A stretch of 64,000 nucleotides of DNA, taken from positions 1 to 64,000 of the forward strand of contig JANSYN010000003.1 in the NCBI GenBank assembly GCA_024742415.1, given 5' to 3'. Origin of the DNA: Gammaproteobacteria bacterium (lineage in GTDB: Bacteria; Pseudomonadota; Gammaproteobacteria; Pseudomonadales; Halieaceae). The notes beneath the pieces are model-generated. The model had not been told where the DNA came from and did no database searches. It saw only the letters and a list, made by a program, of their open reading frames with translations. Of the stretch, positions 27,828 through 36,382 are shown piece after piece; the first letter of the stretch is position 1; every line of letters begins with the position of its first letter. Position numbers and translations under genes: made by a program.

Positions 27828-28787
27828 ATGAGCCAGTTTGACCTGCAAGCGTTACTCGATGGCAATCGGCGGGCGCTTGCCAAGGCGATAACGCTGGTAG
27901 AGAGCAAACTTGAGGCTCACCGCGAGCAGGCGCAGGGCATACTCGAGCAGATTTTGCCGCACACCGGCGGCAGCATTCGCATCGGTATTACCGGTGTTCC
28001 CGGTGTCGGGAAGTCCACTTTCATTGAAGCCTTCGGGCTGTATCTGATAGCGCAGGGTAAACGCGTGGCGGTGCTTGCCGTCGACCCCAGTTCACCGATT
28101 GCCGGTGGTTCCATTCTGGGTGATAAAACACGGATGGAGGAGTTGTCCCGGAGGGAGGAGGCCTATATCAGGCCCTCACCCGCAGAGGGCACGCTGGGCG
28201 GTGTCGCGCAAAAAACTCGTGAAACCATGCTGCTGTGCGAAGCGGCAGGGTATGACGTGATTCTGGTGGAAACGGTCGGTGTTGGTCAGTCCGAGTACCA
28301 GGTCGCCGGCATGGTGGATTTTTTCATGGTACTCATGCTGCCCGGCGGCGGCGATGAACTCCAGGGCATCAAGAAGGGCATCATGGAACTGGCCGATGCG
28401 CTGGTGATTAACAAGGCCGATGGCGAGAGCCTGGCGCTGGCCACCATGACCCAACGGCAGTACACCAGCGCAATGAACCTGCTGCGTCACACCAGCTTCT
28501 GGACGCCGCGCGTAATGACCTGCTCGGCCCAGGAGGGCACCAACATTCCCGCGCTATGGGGCATGCTGGTGGACTACTACTTTCAATCACTGCAAGAGAA
28601 CTGGTTCCAGACCAAGCGAGCGCAGCAAAACCGTGACTGGATGCACCAGCTGGTGAACGAAATGCTGCTGTTGAAGCTGTCACAAAATGCGCAGGTGCGG
28701 CAGTTGATTCCCGAACTGGAGCGCGCAGTAGAGCAACACAGCATGACACCCTATGCTGCGGCCCGGACGCTCATAGACTTGCTGTAG
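27828..28787 (+). CDS. meaB: Methylmalonyl-CoA mutase-associated GTPase MeaB
   Basis: G3E-family GTPase (319 aa) that gates adenosylcobalamin loading and protects the mutase from inactivation. Walker A GVPGVGKS (about 56-63), VDPSSPIAGGSILGDKTRM, the switch ETVGVGQSE and the base-specificity motif NKAD are all intact. It follows the mutase by 48 bases, which pairs it with the enzyme at 25623-27779. A second, more divergent paralogue is encoded beside the other mutase at 30277-31257. Confidence 0.94.
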   Translation: MSQFDLQALLDGNRRALAKAITLVESKLEAHREQAQGILEQILPHTGGSIRIGITGVPGVGKSTFIEAFGLYLIAQGKRVAVLAVDPSSPIAGGSILGDKTRMEELSRREEAYIRPSPAEGTLGGVAQKTRETMLLCEAAGYDVILVETVGVGQSEYQVAGMVDFFMVLMLPGGGDELQGIKKGIMELADALVINKADGESLALATMTQRQYTSAMNLLRHTSFWTPRVMTCSAQEGTNIPALWGMLVDYYFQSLQENWFQTKRAQQNRDWMHQLVNEMLLLKLSQNAQVRQLIPELERAVEQHSMTPYAAARTLIDLL

Positions 28788-28796
28788 GTGGCCACG

Positions 28797-29114
28797 ATGC
28801 GCTTCTACCCGCTTGAAAAACTGATCAACCTGCACGATAACTACACACGCCAGTTCAAGATCGACCATTTGCACCTGCTGCTACTCCAGCGCGGCACAGA
28901 CCGCTACCTGGTTGAAGCATCCTGCCCGCACCGGGAGCATCCATTGAATGCAGGTTCCATCGCCCACGGTGTGATCGAGTGTGCCCTGCATGGGTACCGC
29001 TTCAGCCTGGAGGATGGCCGCGTGCTGTATCGCACCGAGGAGCCGTGCCGGGCGCTGCGCACGTTTCCGATCGTTTACGAAGGCAACGAGTTGGGCACGC
29101 TGCTCGACGTATAA
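28797..29114 (+). CDS. Small Rieske [2Fe-2S] protein
   Basis: A 105-aa stand-alone Rieske domain. The cluster ligands are Cys-Pro-His (ASCPHREHPL) and Cys-Ala-Leu-His (ECALHGYRF), the standard CxH...CxxH arrangement. There is no signal peptide, so it is cytosolic and resembles oxygenase-type ferredoxins. AGGTGG (28786-28791) precedes ATG 28797; a GTG directly after the meaB stop (28788) would add three residues. Its redox partner is unknown; the last position in the mutase operon is unusual. Confidence 0.83.
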   Translation: MRFYPLEKLINLHDNYTRQFKIDHLHLLLLQRGTDRYLVEASCPHREHPLNAGSIAHGVIECALHGYRFSLEDGRVLYRTEEPCRALRTFPIVYEGNELGTLLDV

Positions 29115-29140
29115 CGCGATGCGCTCCCGGTGTGGTAGCG

Positions 29141-29157
29141 CAGGCCCCGGAGGCCTG
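29141..29157. other. Hairpin between convergent operons
   Basis: CAGGCC (29141-29146) pairs with GGCCTG (29152-29157). It lies between the convergent ends of the Rieske gene and the malyl-CoA lyase gene. It lacks T-runs, so a role in termination is only possible. Confidence 0.3.
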
Positions 29158-29198
29158 AGCGGGCTCTGCACTATGCTGGCTGTTGCTTGCGGTGGCTT

Positions 29199-30248
29199 TT
29201 ACAAGCCATAGGCCTGACGCAGTTCCGGGTCCTTTTCGGCGATCATCGTGGCCAGATCTACCATGACCTTGCACTGTTTCCACGAGGCGTCGTCCTGCAT
29301 TTTTCCGTCAACCATGACGGCACCACTGCCATCGGGCAGTGCCTCAAGCACCCGCTTGGCCCATGCGACCTCATCGGGCGGCGGGCTGAATACGCGCTTG
29401 GCGATGTCGATCTGGCTGGGATGCAATGACCAGGCGCCCACGCAGCCCATCAGGAACGCATTGCGAAACTGATCCTCACAACCGACGGGGTCGTCGATAG
29501 CGCCGAACGGGCCGTAGAAGGGCAGAGCGCCAACGGCCACGCAGGCGTCGACCATTCTGCCCATGGTGTAATGCCAAAGGTCCTGGGCGTGCGTTGCCCG
29601 GGGCGCTTCCGGATTGTCGGTGTTGGGGTCATCGCGCACGAGATAGCCAGGGTGGCCGCCGCCAATACGGGTGGTTTTCATGCGCCGTGAGGCGGCAAGA
29701 TCAGCAGGGCCAAGGCTCATGCCCTGAATGCGCGGACTGGCATTTGCAATTTCCTCGACATTGGCCACACCGAGGGCTGTCTCAAGCAGGCAGTGCAACT
29801 GGATGGGGCGTTGTAGACCGGCGCGCGCCTCGAGCTGCGCCAGCAGTTGGTCGGCAAAGTGGATATCCCATGCCCCTTGTATTTTCGGCAGCATGATGAC
29901 GTCGACCTTGTCGCCCACCTCGCCGACGATGCGTGTCAGGTCGTCGAGGAACCAGGGGCTGTCCAGGCTGTTGACGCGCGTCCAGAGCTGGGTGTCACCG
30001 AAGTCGTTGTCCCTGGCGATCTGAATGAATCCTTCGCGTGCCGCTTCTTTGTTGTCGATGGCGATGGCGTCTTCGAGATTGCCCAGGATGATATCTACTT
30101 TGCTGGCAATGCCAGGCGCTTTCTCAACCATCTTCGGATTGCTGGGGTCAAAAAAATGAATCATCCGGGAGGGGCGTACAGGTACCTCCCTAAGCGGCTC
30201 GGGGGCACCCAGTGCCAGTGGTGTGAAGAAATCTCTGGGGCTGCGCAT
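29199..30248 (-). CDS. mcl: HpcH/HpaI-CitE family lyase, probable L-malyl-CoA / beta-methylmalyl-CoA lyase
   Basis: A 349-aa TIM-barrel CoA lyase. The family Mg-ligand segments are present ([15 protein letters not shown] for the Glu, [11 protein letters not shown] for the Asp), as are GPFGAIDD, the C-terminal [17 protein letters not shown] and the [16 protein letters not shown] strand. The context (mesaconyl-CoA hydratase and ethylmalonyl-CoA mutase upstream) points to cleavage of beta-methylmalyl-CoA to glyoxylate and propionyl-CoA, as in Mcl1. The N-terminus ([10 protein letters not shown] instead of RSxLxxPGSNP) is unlike standard malyl-CoA lyases, so another substrate remains possible. 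Last gene of its operon. Confidence 0.78.
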   Translation of the reverse strand: MRSPRDFFTPLALGAPEPLREVPVRPSRMIHFFDPSNPKMVEKAPGIASKVDIILGNLEDAIAIDNKEAAREGFIQIARDNDFGDTQLWTRVNSLDSPWFLDDLTRIVGEVGDKVDVIMLPKIQGAWDIHFADQLLAQLEARAGLQRPIQLHCLLETALGVANVEEIANASPRIQGMSLGPADLAASRRMKTTRIGGGHPGYLVRDDPNTDNPEAPRATHAQDLWHYTMGRMVDACVAVGALPFYGPFGAIDDPVGCEDQFRNAFLMGCVGAWSLHPSQIDIAKRVFSPPPDEVAWAKRVLEALPDGSGAVMVDGKMQDDASWKQCKVMVDLATMIAEKDPELRQAYGL

Positions 30249-30276
30249 GGTAATCTCCTTGGCTGGTGTTCCTGAA

Positions 30277-31257
30277 CTAGTGTGTAATGCTCAAGCGCTG
30301 CAAGCATGCCGAGTATTGCTCTAGCGGGTTTGCACTGTGAGCGCTGAATTCCTTGATAAAGGCCGGTGCACCACCGAGCTGCAGCACACCTTTTTTGCCA
30401 TACTCGTCTTCGATGCAGCGCAGCAGCCAGCGGGCCTGGTGTTCGCGGCGTCGCACCTGTAAACGCTGTGTCGCAAGCAGGTGCTGGTGATGTGCGGCTA
30501 GGGTGTTGCCCAGCGGTGCGATGCCTGATCGTCGGGTGGCGCTAGTGGCCAGCACAGGCACCGTCCAGCCGCCGTCCGGGTGGTTGGGGTTGAGCACCCC
30601 GGACAGTTCAGCCAGCGTGCGTGTCGCTACGGCGCCCATATCCTCTTTATTGACTACCACGACATGCGGGACTTCCAGAATGCCCGCCTTGAGAAACTGA
30701 ATACTGTCGCCAGAGCCCGGTTGTGCAACGAAGCAGGTCGTATCGCAGCTACTGGCGATATCGACCTCGCGCTGACCCACGCCGACTGTTTCAACGATAA
30801 CAATGTCGAAACAACACAGCATGACCAGGCTCATCGGCCACACCTCCTGGCTCAATCCGCCGAACTGCCCGCGGTTGGACAGCGAGCGGATAAAGACGTG
30901 CTGGTTATCGACCTCGCTGGTCATGCGCAGCCTGTCGCCCAGCAGCGCGCCGCCGGATACCGGGCTTGAAGGATCGACAGCAATAACGCCAACCCGTTGT
31001 TTGTGCTCCAGCCAGTGACTGATCAATGCCGCGGTAAGCGATGATTTGCCGGCACCAGGTGGGCCGGTGATCCCGATCATTTGCGCCGTGCTGACACTGT
31101 AATGGGGTAGCAGCTGCGTCATCAGCGCGGTGGCTTGTGTGCGCGATACGGCCCGCTGATCGTCCAGCAGGTTCAGCGCAGCTGCCACTGCGGGGCGCTG
31201 ACCCGCGCGTACACCCTCGGCCAACGCTTGCAGGTCTGCCGTCACACCAGGGGTCAT
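30277..31257 (-). CDS. Second MeaB/ArgK-like GTPase, paired with ethylmalonyl-CoA mutase
   Basis: A G3E-family GTPase (326 aa), paralogous to MeaB. Walker A GPPGAGKS (65-72), [28 protein letters not shown] and NKED are recognisable, but the region between them differs from MeaB (for example [18 protein letters not shown]). It starts 4 bases after the mutase stop, so it is co-translated with it. It is most simply the dedicated cofactor-loading chaperone of that mutase. A frame extension to 31287 overlaps the mutase gene and is not needed. Confidence 0.85.
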   Translation of the reverse strand: MTPGVTADLQALAEGVRAGQRPAVAAALNLLDDQRAVSRTQATALMTQLLPHYSVSTAQMIGITGPPGAGKSSLTAALISHWLEHKQRVGVIAVDPSSPVSGGALLGDRLRMTSEVDNQHVFIRSLSNRGQFGGLSQEVWPMSLVMLCCFDIVIVETVGVGQREVDIASSCDTTCFVAQPGSGDSIQFLKAGILEVPHVVVVNKEDMGAVATRTLAELSGVLNPNHPDGGWTVPVLATSATRRSGIAPLGNTLAAHHQHLLATQRLQVRRREHQARWLLRCIEDEYGKKGVLQLGGAPAFIKEFSAHSANPLEQYSACLQRLSITH

Positions 31258-31261
31258 TACC

Positions 31262-33262
31262 TCAGGCGGCCGTGGCGGGCAGCCCATGGGACTGGCGGAT
31301 AATGTCGACCATGCGGTGCATGATCTGGTTCATATCGACATCTTTTGGGGTAAACACGGCTTTGACACCGCGCTCCTGCAACTGCTGCGCGTCGTCGCTG
31401 GGAATGATGCCACCAATAACCAGCGGTACATCGTCTGCATTGAGTTTGCGCATTTCCTGTTGGATATCCTCAACCAGCTCCAGGTGGCTGCCAGAGAGCA
31501 CCGACAAGCCTATGAGGTGTACGCCTTCTTCCTGGGCAGCCCTGGCAATATGCGCCGGTGTCAGTCGGATGCCTTCGTAGACGACTTCAAAACCGGCATC
31601 ACGCCCCTTCACGGCGATCTGTTCGGCACCGTTGCTGTGGCCATCAAGGCCCGGCTTGCCAATGAGCAAGCGCAGCGGCCGCCCCAGTTCTGCGCTGGTA
31701 GCCAATACCCTGGCGCGCACCGCTGCCATGGCGTCTTCATCGCCGCCGCTCGCTGTGCTGATATCAACGCCGGTCGGTGCGCGGTACTCGCCAAACACCC
31801 CGCGGAGCACCTCACTCCATTCGCCGGTGGTGACGCCAGCGCGGGCACATTCGATAGAGGCGGGCATGACGTTGTCGCCATTGACGGCGGCATGCCTGAG
31901 TGCATCCAGCGCGGCGGCAACCCGTTGGCTGTCGCGTTGCTGACGGAATGCCAGCAGCGATTCTATCTGCTCGCGCTCGGCGCGCTCATCCACTTTCATA
32001 ATGCCTGAATCGCCGCCGGCGGTGAGCGGTGACTCGGCGGTTTTTTCAAAGCAATTGACACCAACGATTTTCAGTGCGCCGCTTTCTATATCACGCATGC
32101 GGCGCGTGTGGCTTTGCACCAGCTCACGCTTCACATAGCCGTTGTCCACACATTGCACCATGCCGCCTTGCTCTGCCACGCGCGCCATTTCTGCGCGCGC
32201 GCCGGCGATCAGTTCCTGTACCTTCGCCTCAATAACGGTGGAGCCTTCGAACAGATCGTCGTATTCAAGCAGGTCTGTTTCCAGGGCGAGAACCTGCTGC
32301 ATACGTAGCGCCCATTGCTGGTCCCACGGGCGCGGCAGGCCAAGGGCCTCATTCCAGGCGGGCAACTGGATAGCGCGGGCACGCGCGTCCCTGGACAGCG
32401 TAACTGCGAGCATTTCGAGCACGATGCGCTGCACGTTGTTCTCTGGTTGTGCTTCGGTCAGCCCCAGTGAATTCACCTGCACGCCGTAACGAAAGCGCCG
32501 TGCCTTGGGGTCTTCAACACCGTAGCGTTGCTGGGCGATCTCGTCCCACATACGGGTAAATGCACGCATTTTGCAGGTTTCTTCTACAAAGCGGATACCG
32601 GCATTCACGAAGAAGGAGATGCGCGCAACGACATCCTGAAAGCGTTCCGGGGCAATTTGCCCGGACGCCTGTACCGCATCGAGAATCGCAGTGGCCGTAC
32701 ACAGGGCATAGGCTAACTCCTGCGTCGGCGTGGCACCGGCCTCCTGCAGGTGATAACTGCAGATGTTGGTCGGGTTCCACCTGGGGATATTCGCAACCGT
32801 ATAAGAGATTAAATCCGTGGTCAGTCGTACCGATGGCTCGGGAGGAAAAATATAGGTTCCGCGTGACAGGTATTCCTTGATGACGTCGTTTTGCGTCGTT
32901 CCCTGCAGCGTGGCAGGGTCAACCCCCTGTTTTTCTGCAACGGCAACGTATAGCGCCAACAGCCAGGGAGCCGTGGCGTTGATCGTCATGGAGGTGTTCA
33001 TTTGATCCAGCGGAATCTGGTCGAACAGCAGTTCCATGTCGCCGATGTGGTCGATCGGGACACCGACCTTACCCACTTCGCCGCGTGCCAGCGGATGGTC
33101 CGAGTCGTAGCCGGTTTGGGTTGGCAGGTCGAAGGCGACAGACAGGCCCGTTTGGCCTTTGCCAAGATTGGTGCGATACAGCGCATTGGATGCGCGGGCA
33201 GACGAATGCCCGGAGTAGGTACGCATCAGCCATGGCCTTTCGCGCGTGCTGTCCTTGCTCAT
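31262..33262 (-). CDS. ecm: Ethylmalonyl-CoA mutase (MeaA/Ecm)
   Basis: Adenosylcobalamin mutase (666 aa) converting (2R)-ethylmalonyl-CoA to (2S)-methylsuccinyl-CoA, the hallmark step of the ethylmalonyl-CoA pathway. It matches the MeaA subfamily rather than methylmalonyl-CoA mutase: RTYSGHSSARASNALY, VAFDLPTQTGYDSDHP, MTINATAPWLLALY, GLTEAQPENNVQRI and LPRPWDQQWALRM. The B12 domain has DGHSNG (about 540-545), LSVLSGSH and IGGIIP. The ATG overlaps the hydratase stop by 4 bases (ATGA). Neighbours mcd and mch catalyse the next two steps. Confidence 0.93.
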   Translation of the reverse strand: MSKDSTRERPWLMRTYSGHSSARASNALYRTNLGKGQTGLSVAFDLPTQTGYDSDHPLARGEVGKVGVPIDHIGDMELLFDQIPLDQMNTSMTINATAPWLLALYVAVAEKQGVDPATLQGTTQNDVIKEYLSRGTYIFPPEPSVRLTTDLISYTVANIPRWNPTNICSYHLQEAGATPTQELAYALCTATAILDAVQASGQIAPERFQDVVARISFFVNAGIRFVEETCKMRAFTRMWDEIAQQRYGVEDPKARRFRYGVQVNSLGLTEAQPENNVQRIVLEMLAVTLSRDARARAIQLPAWNEALGLPRPWDQQWALRMQQVLALETDLLEYDDLFEGSTVIEAKVQELIAGARAEMARVAEQGGMVQCVDNGYVKRELVQSHTRRMRDIESGALKIVGVNCFEKTAESPLTAGGDSGIMKVDERAEREQIESLLAFRQQRDSQRVAAALDALRHAAVNGDNVMPASIECARAGVTTGEWSEVLRGVFGEYRAPTGVDISTASGGDEDAMAAVRARVLATSAELGRPLRLLIGKPGLDGHSNGAEQIAVKGRDAGFEVVYEGIRLTPAHIARAAQEEGVHLIGLSVLSGSHLELVEDIQQEMRKLNADDVPLVIGGIIPSDDAQQLQERGVKAVFTPKDVDMNQIMHRMVDIIRQSHGLPATAA

Positions 33263-34443
33263 GTTGAGGCTCCCGGGGCTGCTCGACGGCGCACAAGCAG
33301 GCGCCGTTCTATCTCAAATATCTTATCGCTTATTTTCTCTTTGCCCAGGCTGCGCTTGGTATCTTCCTTGATGAACAGGTCTGCACCGTGGGTGTCCAGC
33401 GCTTGTGCCGCGCTGATGTTCTTGACGCCAATGAGCTGTTGCGTCACCACGCCGAAATCAGGCGCCTGCGCCAGTACCTGCGTTGCGACGATGCGCGTCA
33501 GTGCGCCGATGGTGTCGCCGGCAAACGCCGGTTGCGTGTGATACCCCTCGGTGAAGCCCAATTCCCAAAGTGCGTGTTCGCTAACGTCTCGACTGGCCAG
33601 ACCGTCCAGCCATGCGAACACCAGGCCGCCATAAACTATCGGTTCTCCGCTCATCTTGCCTGACAGGCTGCTGGAAAATACACGATCAAAATGCAGGGGA
33701 TGGCTGTTGCCTACGCCAAAGGTCAGGGCCATGTGCTCCTCGGTGATCGTGCGTCCGTTGGCATGCACGATGACATCGCCAGCGGAGAAATCCTCAAAAT
33801 AGGTGTTGGGTCCTGTCAGACCTTGTGCAGGTGCTCCGCTCAGCGGAAGGTGTATTTGCGCGCTGGTGTCACCGGGGAATTCAATAGTCACAGCGGCCGC
33901 GGGCGTGGTCGGTAGCCGGTCGCCACGCCAGGCGACAAAAATCTTGCGTTCGTACTGGAGAACAACGTCATCATTCTGGTTGATGCTTACCGTGCGAATG
34001 CGTGCGATGCCGGGTTTGTCTGCGCCGCGATCCTTGCGTTCGAGCACTTTGGTGAATGCGCGCAACGTATCGCCCGGGTACACCGGACGCAGAAACTCAA
34101 CATTGTAGTAGCCCAGGTTTGCGATGGCCTTTTCCGAATCATTCTGTACGCCCAGTGACAAAGTGACGTTGAACACCATCTGGGGCGACGCCGGCAGATC
34201 GGGGAAGCCACAGTCGCGCGCGTATTGGCTGTTCAGGTAGAGCGGGTTGCATTGCATGAAGGTGCGGGCAAAGTCGAGCATATTGCTGGCGGTGAATGTG
34301 AAGCCCCTGGGGTGTTCAAACACCTGGCCTGGAGACAGTTCATCCAGATACCGTCCATATTGCGGCTTGCGCGCGGCCTCGATGTTCAGCGGGGCGTCGG
34401 GTGCCAGTTCGTTTTGCGGGTCGAGTGTCAGTGACAGGCTCAT
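33259..34443 (-). CDS. mch: Mesaconyl-CoA hydratase (double MaoC/hotdog)
   Basis: A 394-aa protein with two MaoC-like hotdog domains, adding water to mesaconyl-C1-CoA to give beta-methylmalyl-CoA. The first domain runs from YLDELSPGQVFEHP through SPQMVFNVTLSLG, the second from YFEDFSAGDVIVHANGRTI through FGVGNSHPLHFD and GGLVFAWLDG; the NSHPLHFD His is the usual hydratase site. It is somewhat longer than described homologues (about 345 aa), mainly at the C-terminus. The start at ATG 34443 removes a 50-residue extension overlapping the dehydrogenase gene. It overlaps ecm by 4 bases. Confidence 0.87.
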   Translation of the reverse strand: MSLSLTLDPQNELAPDAPLNIEAARKPQYGRYLDELSPGQVFEHPRGFTFTASNMLDFARTFMQCNPLYLNSQYARDCGFPDLPASPQMVFNVTLSLGVQNDSEKAIANLGYYNVEFLRPVYPGDTLRAFTKVLERKDRGADKPGIARIRTVSINQNDDVVLQYERKIFVAWRGDRLPTTPAAAVTIEFPGDTSAQIHLPLSGAPAQGLTGPNTYFEDFSAGDVIVHANGRTITEEHMALTFGVGNSHPLHFDRVFSSSLSGKMSGEPIVYGGLVFAWLDGLASRDVSEHALWELGFTEGYHTQPAFAGDTIGALTRIVATQVLAQAPDFGVVTQQLIGVKNISAAQALDTHGADLFIKEDTKRSLGKEKISDKIFEIERRLLVRRRAAPGAST

Positions 34444-34453
34444 CGGGACGTCC

Positions 34454-36133
34454 TCAGTCGATGGTTTCCAGCAATGCGCGCGTGATGACCTTGAGTGCCA
34501 GTGTTTCTTCTGCCCCTTCAAAAATCGACAGCACGCGGGCATCAACGAAGTAGCGGCTGACAGGGGTTTCCTCCGCATAACCCATGCCGCCATGAATTTG
34601 CAGCGCTTCGCGCGTCAGCCACTCTGCGGCCCTGCCGGCGAACAGTTTAGCGGCGCTGGCCTCCATGTCGCCTGCGCCCTGATCCATCATGTCGGCCACG
34701 TCATAGGTGATCTGGCGACAAGCCAGTATCTGTGCCGCCATGCGCGCAAGCTTGCTGCGCGTCAGTGGGTATTTGCCGATGACCTGCCCGAACACCTGGC
34801 GCTCACAGGCGTAGGACAGCGAGCGCTCAAAGGCCGCGCGCATGACGCCAACCGCGCGCGCGGCGGTTTGAATTCTGCCGCCGGCAAAGCCTGCCATCGC
34901 ATAGTAAAAACCCTTGCCTTCACCGCCTTGCTCACCTAGCACATGGCTGTCGGGAACAAAAAACTCGTCAAAGAAAAGCTCGAATGAGTGCATGCCGCGA
35001 TAACCCAGGGTGGCTATCGCGCGTCCGCCGAGCTTGCCGCCTGTAGCCTGTTGTACGTCAAAAGCGTGGCCGCTGTGCGAGGGTTTTTCTACCAGGAACA
35101 TTGTCAGACCCTTGTGGCCAAGGGCCGGATCCGGATCGGTGCGTGCCAGCACCAGCAACAAACCGGCCTTGCCGCCGAAGGTGCACCAGGTTTTGGCACC
35201 ATCAAGCTGCCAGCCGCCATCCACGCGGGTCGCCTTGAGTTTTACGCCAGCGACATCAGAGCCGTAGTTGGGTTCTGTCACGGCCACCGCACACAGCGGC
35301 TCGCCAACGGCGAGTTGCGGCAGCCAGTGGCGCTTCTGCGCCTCAGTGCCGCCCTTGAGCAGTGCGCGTGCGAGAATCTCTGGCCGAGTGATCAAACTGC
35401 CCGCAGCGCCGAGTGATCCGCGTGACAGTTCCTCCGTCACGACGATCATACCCAGCGTATCCTCTTCGTCGTTTTCCTGCAGGCCACCGTAGCTTTCGGG
35501 AATTGACAGGCCGAACATGCCCATTTCTTTCAGCGGTTCGAGAATGTCGTCCGGGATGTCCAGATCCTGGCGATGGATCTCCTCCGCCAGCGGCATGACA
35601 ACATCGTCGGCAAAGCGGTGGAAGGTGTCGCGCATCATGGTGTGGTGTTCACTGAGCAGGTCGGGCCCCAGGTCACCGCCACACTCAAGCAGGGCTTGCC
35701 CGATGCGATCGAGGTTTGCGGCAGACAATTGGGCGGACGTCACCGGCTCATGCGGCGCCAGACACGCGGAGATGGCCGTGTCGTCCAGGCCGAAATCGCC
35801 CGGTCTGGCGCGCAAACGATTTGCGGTGTTGATGATTGCCTCTGCGGTGAACAGCCCGGCGAGGTCAGCCGTCAGGGTGACACCTGTGGCAGATGCCGAG
35901 ACCCTGGCGGCGTGGTTCAGGCTAAAACGCGCTGCGGTGCATTCGGCCCAGCACACTGCGATCTCGTAGGAGACCAGCTGCAATTCATCGAGCCTGGCAG
36001 GATCGGTGCGCCCGGCAACGGTTGCGCTGGTTTTCAGGTGAGTCAGGGCCTGGTGTATCAGCCCCTGTACCGCCGTCAAAGCGGCACCGGCCTGATCGAG
36101 CATAGGCTCGTCAGTGGAAATGAAATCGCTCAT
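34454..36133 (-). CDS. mcd: (2S)-Methylsuccinyl-CoA dehydrogenase
   Basis: FAD-dependent acyl-CoA dehydrogenase (559 aa) oxidising methylsuccinyl-CoA to mesaconyl-CoA. A helical N-terminal extension of about 160 residues precedes the ordinary core; this extension and length are typical of Mcd and not of short-chain dehydrogenases. Core motifs are VTEPNYGSDVAGVKL, TWCTFGGKAGLLLVLA, YRGMHSFELFFDEFFVP, QIHGGMGYAEE and SIFEGAEE. It is the first gene of the minus-strand operon, 10 bases before mch. ATG 36133 is chosen; an upstream ATG at 36193 would cover the operator palindrome region. Confidence 0.9.
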   Translation of the reverse strand: MSDFISTDEPMLDQAGAALTAVQGLIHQALTHLKTSATVAGRTDPARLDELQLVSYEIAVCWAECTAARFSLNHAARVSASATGVTLTADLAGLFTAEAIINTANRLRARPGDFGLDDTAISACLAPHEPVTSAQLSAANLDRIGQALLECGGDLGPDLLSEHHTMMRDTFHRFADDVVMPLAEEIHRQDLDIPDDILEPLKEMGMFGLSIPESYGGLQENDEEDTLGMIVVTEELSRGSLGAAGSLITRPEILARALLKGGTEAQKRHWLPQLAVGEPLCAVAVTEPNYGSDVAGVKLKATRVDGGWQLDGAKTWCTFGGKAGLLLVLARTDPDPALGHKGLTMFLVEKPSHSGHAFDVQQATGGKLGGRAIATLGYRGMHSFELFFDEFFVPDSHVLGEQGGEGKGFYYAMAGFAGGRIQTAARAVGVMRAAFERSLSYACERQVFGQVIGKYPLTRSKLARMAAQILACRQITYDVADMMDQGAGDMEASAAKLFAGRAAEWLTREALQIHGGMGYAEETPVSRYFVDARVLSIFEGAEETLALKVITRALLETID

Positions 36134-36198
36134 GATGTGTCCTGCTGCGAGTAGCGGTTTGGGCCCAGGGGCAAGAACGTCTGCGCTGGTCACTCCGC

Positions 36199-36219
36199 TT
36201 GATTGGTTTAATCAGTCAA
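36199..36219. promoter_or_regulatory. 21-bp palindrome between mcd and the CitE-like gene, candidate operator
   Basis: TTGATTGGTTTAATCAGTCAA matches its own reverse complement at 16 of 21 positions, centred at 36209, 66 bases from the mcd start. Size and TTGAC/GTCAA-like ends resemble TetR-type operators seen near acyl-CoA metabolism genes. Location in the divergent promoter space suggests joint control of mcd and the plus-strand lyase. Confidence 0.5.
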
Positions 36220-36241
36220 ACCGACATTTTACGGCTTCACT

Positions 36242-36257
36242 GTGTTGAAAACAACAC
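36242..36257. promoter_or_regulatory. Perfect inverted repeat GTGTTG-N4-CAACAC
   Basis: Arms GTGTTG (36242-36247) and CAACAC (36252-36257) flank AAAA. It lies 22 bases downstream of the 21-bp palindrome, in the same divergent region, and could be a second regulator site or a leader hairpin. Confidence 0.4.
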
Positions 36258-36382
36258 CGACGCCCTGCCTGACGGGGCTGCCAGGGCTCAAAAACGTGAC
36301 TGCAAAAGTGTCGGGACATTCTGTATCCTTGGCGCCCGATTTCGCCGTTGTGCGTACCTGTTCACCACCCTGGAGATCACTT

